A stretch of DNA of 64,000 nucleotides from contig CAJTFL010000018.1 in assembly GCA_910575565.1 (NCBI GenBank), positions 23,089 through 87,088 on the forward strand, written 5' to 3'. Shown one piece after another: positions 60,200-64,000 of this stretch. Every line of letters begins with the position of its first letter. Position 1 is the stretch's first letter. Origin of the DNA: Lachnospiraceae bacterium. GTDB taxonomy: Bacteria > Bacillota > Clostridia > Lachnospirales > Lachnospiraceae. The position numbers were made by a program, and so were the translations under genes. The notes under the pieces were generated by a model that was given only the letters and a program-made list of their open reading frames with translations, was not told the origin of the DNA and made no database searches.

Positions 60200-61108
60200 T
60201 TACCGCTCTTCCATGGCATGGACTAATTCCACGATCAGCTCATGGGTGGGGGCGGGAACGCCGCATTTCTTGGAAGCCCGCACCACGGAGCCGCTGATGG
60301 TGTTTACCTCGGTCTTGCGCCCAGCCTTTAAGTCGGCACAGATGGAAGTAATCCCTTCCGGGGAATTTACGGAAGTCAGGCGCACCTTCTCGGTGATCTC
60401 CTCCTCATCCGCCGAAAGCCCCAGGCCGTGGGCCACCGCCACCGCTTCATGGATCAGCTGTTTCGTGATCGCCCAGGCGTGCTCATTCCCGGCGATAAAT
60501 CCCATGGGAACCTGGAGCACGCCGGTAACGGCGCTTAAGGAAACATTGGTAAACAGCTTATTCCAGATCAGCTGCTGGATGTTGTCATGGATATGGCCGC
60601 AGAAGCCGCAGGAATCCAAAACATCCTTTAGCTTGGGAAGGAAGCCTTCCTCGTCCGGAACCAGCATGCCGATATTGGTATTGCCCGTGCCGCCGCGGCG
60701 CACATGGCCGGGAGCAAGCACTGCGCCGTTATCTTCCGTCGTCCCGATGATGATCCGGTTTTCCGGCGCGAACTCCCCTAAGATATCCTCATGGCCGGAG
60801 CCGTTCTGTAAGGTCATTAAGTATGTATCAGGGCCGATAATGCCCTTGTTTGCCGTCAAAGCAGCTTTGGAGAATAAAGCCTTGACGAATAAAATGATCA
60901 GATCAACCGGTTGTGTCCCTTCCGTGGAGGTGACAGCGAAGGGGCGGTAAACCGTATCCTGGCCGTTTTCCTGGATGGTCAGGCCGTTCTTGCTAATCTG
61001 ATCGATAATCGCCTGGTTGGTGTCAATCAGGTATACATCATTGTGAAGCGATAAATGCCCGCCGTAGATGGAGCCCATGGCTCCGGCGCCGATCACTGCG
61101 ATTCTCAT
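60200..61108 (-). CDS. Ketopantoate reductase-like protein (ApbA/PanE family)
   Basis: The 302-residue NADP-binding protein has MRIAVIGAGAMGSIYGGHL at the N-terminus, the active-site Lys region around LIILFVKALFSKAAL, LQNGSGHEDIL, and the C-terminal helical part with LIWNKLFTNVSL. PanE reduces ketopantoate in pantothenate synthesis, but many paralogues act on other 2-keto acids. The companion cyclase-family gene and the GntR regulator point to a catabolic pathway instead. AGGAGG precedes the start. Confidence 0.85.
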   Translation of the reverse strand: MRIAVIGAGAMGSIYGGHLSLHNDVYLIDTNQAIIDQISKNGLTIQENGQDTVYRPFAVTSTEGTQPVDLIILFVKALFSKAALTANKGIIGPDTYLMTLQNGSGHEDILGEFAPENRIIIGTTEDNGAVLAPGHVRRGGTGNTNIGMLVPDEEGFLPKLKDVLDSCGFCGHIHDNIQQLIWNKLFTNVSLSAVTGVLQVPMGFIAGNEHAWAITKQLIHEAVAVAHGLGLSADEEEITEKVRLTSVNSPEGITSICADLKAGRKTEVNTISGSVVRASKKCGVPAPTHELIVELVHAMEER

Positions 61109-61152
61109 GAAAATCTCCTCCTAAATGACTTTGGGTGCGTTTCCGGAAGGCC

Positions 61153-61839
61153 TTATGAGAACTCAGCCAGCCCTTCGATAGCGTATGCACGGATGGGGCA
61201 GGAATCCAGTCCCTTGATGGGAAGCGGAGAGTAGGACATAAAGAACACGTCGCTCTTTAACTCTTCCAAGTTCTGCAGAACTTCCAGGAATACGATGTTT
61301 TCAGCCATCAGGATATCGTGGAAGGGCTTTACGTCCTCGTTGCAGTTCTCGATGGAAACGCCGTCGCCGAAGCCTACGCATTTCACCTTATGGTCACGGA
61401 ACCACTCGGCGCTTTCTTTCCCTACCAAAAGGCGCTGATCCTCGTCCGTATTGGTCTTTGGGGTGAAAGGCGGAATCTTGTAAGAAGAGTCAATGATCAC
61501 GATATCCCCTTCTTTAATCTTCCCTGCGGTTGCACGGTCTAAATCCGCCGCGGTAAGATGGGCGCGGGGAGCTACGGTATCCTTAAAATCAACGTAGATT
61601 GCACGCCCGAGGAAGGTGGTTAAAGGCAGATCCGCTACGCTTGGCCAGTTGTCATCGTGATGGTAAGGACATTCGCAGTGGGTTCCTAAGTGACTGGTTA
61701 AATCCATGATGGTGTGGAAATCCGGGATAGGCCCGCCGGTGTTGAACCGGGTTAAGTGGCAGCGCCTGGACTCGGTCGCCGGATCCAAAACCTTCGTTAA
61801 GTCAACTACCCTTAAATTCCCTAACTGAAATACGCTCAT
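61153..61839 (-). CDS. Cyclase family / kynurenine-formamidase-like metal hydrolase
   Basis: About 228 residues with the metal-binding signature SHLGTHCECPYHHDDNW, a variant of HxGTHxDxPxH in which Glu replaces the usual Asp, and GDIVIIDSSYK further on. Members hydrolyse amides or lactones with Zn or Mn. ATG on the minus strand at 61839 has AGGAGG eight bases away; the frame extends further without support. Likely co-transcribed with the reductase 44 bases downstream. Substrate unknown. Confidence 0.83.
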   Translation of the reverse strand: MSVFQLGNLRVVDLTKVLDPATESRRCHLTRFNTGGPIPDFHTIMDLTSHLGTHCECPYHHDDNWPSVADLPLTTFLGRAIYVDFKDTVAPRAHLTAADLDRATAGKIKEGDIVIIDSSYKIPPFTPKTNTDEDQRLLVGKESAEWFRDHKVKCVGFGDGVSIENCNEDVKPFHDILMAENIVFLEVLQNLEELKSDVFFMSYSPLPIKGLDSCPIRAYAIEGLAEFS

Positions 61840-61915
61840 TGAAAATACCTCCTGTTTTTGGCTTCTGATAGTGCCTTGTCTTGATAATGGGTTTTGTCTT
61901 GATAAGTGTATTATA

Positions 61916-61933
61916 CAGTATACCGGTATACTG
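61916..61933. promoter_or_regulatory. Perfect 18-base palindrome, probable GntR operator
   Basis: CAGTATACCGGTATACTG lies in the divergent region between the cyclase-family gene and the GntR gene, about 80 and 130 bases from their starts. Confidence 0.75.
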
Positions 61934-62063
61934 GTCAAGCGTTTTTTATTGACTAGGGGGATAATTTACGGTATGATAATAGATGACAATAAAGGTAATC
62001 GTTCAGCGTTCAGAGAGGGCATTTTCTTGCCCGCCTGTGCCGGACAGGAAGGGGGATAATCTT

Positions 62064-62762
62064 ATGGAAAGCCAAAGCCCACTGCAGATACAAGCCTACG
62101 ATTATTTAAAGGAGATGATTTTGTCCGGAAAACTGGAGCCGGATGTTCTGTATTCGGAAACGCGGCTGTCTGCTCAGATTGGCATTTCCAGGACGCCTAT
62201 GCGGGAGGCCTTAAGATGCTTAAGCCAGGACGGCTATATCACGGTAGTCCCCAGCAAAGGCTTTATGCTCAGGAGCCTGACCGGGCAGGACATGGAAGAA
62301 TCCATCCAAATCCGCTGTGCCATAGAGGGCTTCTGCGTCCAGGTCATCGCCGCAGAAGCCGGGACGAAAAAGGGCAGGAAGCTTTTAGGGGAGCTGGAAA
62401 AGCTTTTGGATAAGCAGGAAAAAGTGCTGAAGCTAAAGCAGGGTCCCAGCGCGGAAAATATCCGCAGCGGCTCCTGGAACAAAGGAGCCCTGGAGCAGTT
62501 TATGGAATACGATCACCAGTTCCACTGGGCGCTGATCAATTATATCGGAAACCGGGAATTTAAGCAAACCTTCCAACGCCTGATGTATCTAATCCACCTG
62601 ACCACAGCCAAGGCCCTGTCGGTTCCGGGAAGGACGGAAGATACATTAAAGGAACACCGCCTTTTTTACTCCTACCTGCAGGACGGGGACGGGGACGGGG
62701 CGTATAAATTAATGATGGTTCATCTGATGATGCCTTTGGCGATGCATTTGACTGGGGATTGA
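62064..62762 (+). CDS. GntR-family regulator (FadR/FCD subfamily)
   Basis: About 232 residues. N-terminal winged helix: IQAYDYLKEMILSGKLEPD, then LSAQIGISRTPMREALRCLSQDGYI. The C-terminal helical FCD domain keeps metal-site residues in EYDHQFHWALI and LKEHRLFYSYL. GAAGGGGG lies eight bases before ATG 62064; the frame extends to 61983. It is divergent from the cyclase/reductase pair and probably represses it through the palindrome at 61916. Its stop codon marks the edge of the AT-rich right-end block. Confidence 0.88.
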   Translation: MESQSPLQIQAYDYLKEMILSGKLEPDVLYSETRLSAQIGISRTPMREALRCLSQDGYITVVPSKGFMLRSLTGQDMEESIQIRCAIEGFCVQVIAAEAGTKKGRKLLGELEKLLDKQEKVLKLKQGPSAENIRSGSWNKGALEQFMEYDHQFHWALINYIGNREFKQTFQRLMYLIHLTTAKALSVPGRTEDTLKEHRLFYSYLQDGDGDGAYKLMMVHLMMPLAMHLTGD

Positions 62763-63112
62763 CGGGAAGATTATTATTGGTTTATAGTGTGGAATGTGGT
62801 TTAAAATATAAGTTATTAAATAAATGGGGAGTAGCAGATCCTCGAAAAATTTTAGAAGGAGCTAATGATAAAAAGATAAAAGTTTTGAAGTCTCATAATT
62901 TGGGAACAATATTAAAAGAGTTAGGGCAGCAGGGGGGTTTTAAATTTCCGCGATTGAAAACTTTGCATGGAGATATTGTAGATGCAGAAAGTTATCACCA
63001 GTTTTACCGATATTGTATTAAAGCACAGGAAAAACAATTAAACGAGGAGGAAATGATAGAGGACCTGTTAAATAATATTGCCTGCTGGATTAAAGAGGGG
63101 ATGACAAAATAA
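62759..63112 (+). pseudogene. 5'-truncated HEPN-like protein, partner of the KGGVGR ATPase
   Basis: The frame gives up to 117 residues. Its homology-like part begins at once with GRLLLVYSVECGLKYKLLNK and continues with LKSHNLGTILKEL, the pattern of the first helices of HEPN-domain proteins. An R-x4-H motif is present (RLKTLH), but its position is atypical for the RNase site. There is no credible start: TTG 62759 overlaps the GntR stop and lacks a ribosome site, so the N-terminal helix seems to be cut off exactly at the GntR end. It could still be translated by coupling to GntR. The stop overlaps the next ATG. Confidence 0.55.
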
Positions 63113-64000
63113 TGGTGTTATATACATGGAAAGACATAGAAAGAGAACTGCTGTTAAATAAAAGTAAGTGGCAGGGATTAATTTCTGATACGGAAATATA
63201 TACTGATGAAGTAATTATTCATTTAAAAAAAGGACAAGCGGATACATCGGTTAAAAAAATATTATCGCAGATTTTTGGAAAAAGGTATGAAAGTGAAAAG
63301 ATATTTTTGGATTTATCGGGTGAATGTTTAGATGTGTCTTTTGAAATTGATGAGGAAGAAGAAAGCGATAGCGTAGCTATACCGCTTTTTAGGAACGTTT
63401 TATATCAAAAGACGGCATATTATAGCGAGTTGATAGAAAAGGAGTTACCAGGAGTACCTGTTCTTGCTTTTCATTCATATAAAGGAGGAGTAGGGCGGAC
63501 ATTATCTTTGTTAGCTTTTGTTAAAGCTTGGTCTGAGCTGAATAATTTAGGGAATGGCCAAAAGCTTCTTATCATTGATGCGGATATTGAAGCTCCGGGA
63601 ATTACGTGGCTTACGATGAAACAGGAGGAAGCGGCATTTAGCTTTTTGGATCTTTTGGAAATTACGCAGGAAAAGGATAGTACGGATGAAATTATTGAAT
63701 TGATTGCAGATAAAGTATTGGAATTGAATGTTAAAATTGAGACAGAGAGGGGAAGAGCCGAGCATATTGTTTTACCAACGTATAGATATGTGGAACAGCT
63801 GCTTGATATGTACGCAAGCCCTGAAAGCCTTGCGATCAGTTATAATAAAAAATATATATTAGCGGAAGTTTTATCGAAATTAGGAGAGAAAATAAATGCT
63901 GGGTTGGTGTTGGTTGATTTGAGAGCGGGGTTAAGCGAGTTTTCTGCGCCGCTGCTTTTTGATCCCAGGGTAAAAAAATATCTCGTGACGTCAACGTCTT
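63112..64000 (+). CDS. KGGVGR-motif P-loop ATPase (partial, 3' end outside window)
   Basis: ATG 63112 sits in the TAATG overlap with the HEPN-like frame. 296 residues are visible. After an N-terminal region of about 118 residues comes LAFHSYKGGVGRTLSLLAF, a deviant Walker A of the MinD/ParA-like class in which Lys-Gly-Gly-Val-Gly-Arg replaces GGVGKT. LLIIDADIEAPGIT follows (Walker A' Asp), then AGLVLVDLRAGLSEFSAP (Walker B). KGGVGR ATPases occur in bacterial conflict and defence loci. Low GC and operon overlap indicate acquisition as a unit with the HEPN-like gene. Confidence 0.8.
   Translation, partial: MVLYTWKDIERELLLNKSKWQGLISDTEIYTDEVIIHLKKGQADTSVKKILSQIFGKRYESEKIFLDLSGECLDVSFEIDEEEESDSVAIPLFRNVLYQKTAYYSELIEKELPGVPVLAFHSYKGGVGRTLSLLAFVKAWSELNNLGNGQKLLIIDADIEAPGITWLTMKQEEAAFSFLDLLEITQEKDSTDEIIELIADKVLELNVKIETERGRAEHIVLPTYRYVEQLLDMYASPESLAISYNKKYILAEVLSKLGEKINAGLVLVDLRAGLSEFSAPLLFDPRVKKYLVTSTS

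Noticed and set aside
1..64000. tRNA or rRNA genes
   Set aside because: I looked for cloverleaf-like stems with the GTTCRA loop and for ribosomal RNA landmarks and saw none I could support.

Overview
The window looks like chromosome of a Lachnospiraceae-type (Clostridium cluster XIVa) gut Firmicute. The support is strong AGGAGG ribosome sites, TTGACA/TATAAT promoters with 17-base spacers, choline-binding-type cell-wall repeats, a sialic-acid catabolic locus and Dlt-like envelope genes. Base composition is mosaic. An AT-rich polysaccharide island (about 1-19 kb) and an AT-rich right edge (from about 62.76 kb) flank a GC-richer backbone (about 25-62.7 kb).

Layout. 0-0.93 kb: tail of an unidentified gene, two tiny coupled reading frames and two copies of a GTATAC-centred palindrome. 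0.93-19.1 kb: a one-strand surface-polysaccharide cluster. It starts with a tyrosine-recombinase-like protein that has lost its catalytic residues. It continues with four glycosyltransferases, a radical SAM/SPASM protein, an EpsG-like polymerase, LicD, a class V aminotransferase, a cytidylyltransferase fused to a Gfo/Idh-like domain, an ATP-grasp enzyme, a small symporter subunit with a frameshifted Na+/solute symporter, a pyruvyl transferase, a Wzx flippase and an F420-hydrogenase-beta-like protein. No initiating phosphoglycosyltransferase, chain-length regulator or NDP-sugar genes are present, so the pathway depends on genes elsewhere. 19.1-25.2 kb: a scrap yard of dispersed repeats, a nonsense-interrupted gene, a detached ferredoxin domain, a GNAT gene, a Phd/PIN toxin-antitoxin pair, a DUF4143 ATPase and a solitary C5 DNA methyltransferase.

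25.2-33 kb: an envelope-modification locus. It holds a secreted transglutaminase-like protein with wall-binding repeats, then a Dlt-like set in unusual order (carrier protein, MBOAT acyltransferase, SGNH-like protein with Cys in the nucleophile position, secreted protein, adenylating enzyme, M15 peptidase). 33-41 kb: LacI regulator, amylosucrase-like GH13 enzyme with a repeat-rich N-terminus, Cof-type phosphatase, a short transcription unit under two identical LacI-type operators, a wall-binding protein and a subtilase. 41.2-58.1 kb: a sialic-acid regulon: nanE, nanK, RpiR regulator, two esterases, a complete Opp/Dpp-type ABC importer, a flavoprotein oxidoreductase, a NanA-like lyase and a second, sugar-type ABC importer without its own ATPase. 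A decayed third ATPase gene ends beside a 166-bp inverted-repeat element. 59-62.8 kb: Uma2 protein, ketopantoate-reductase-like and cyclase-family genes, and a divergent GntR regulator over a perfect palindrome. The last 1.2 kb begins a probable defence locus: a 5'-truncated HEPN-like gene overlapping a KGGVGR-motif ATPase that runs off the window.

The window is rich in short tandem repeats inside or beside genes and in dispersed repeats placed just after stop codons. The most promising biology is the putative CDP-headgroup branch of the polysaccharide cluster, the flavoprotein embedded in the sialic-acid operon, the non-canonical Dlt-like operon, and the KGGVGR/HEPN pair at the right edge. 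All functions are inferred from motifs read by eye; no database search was run.
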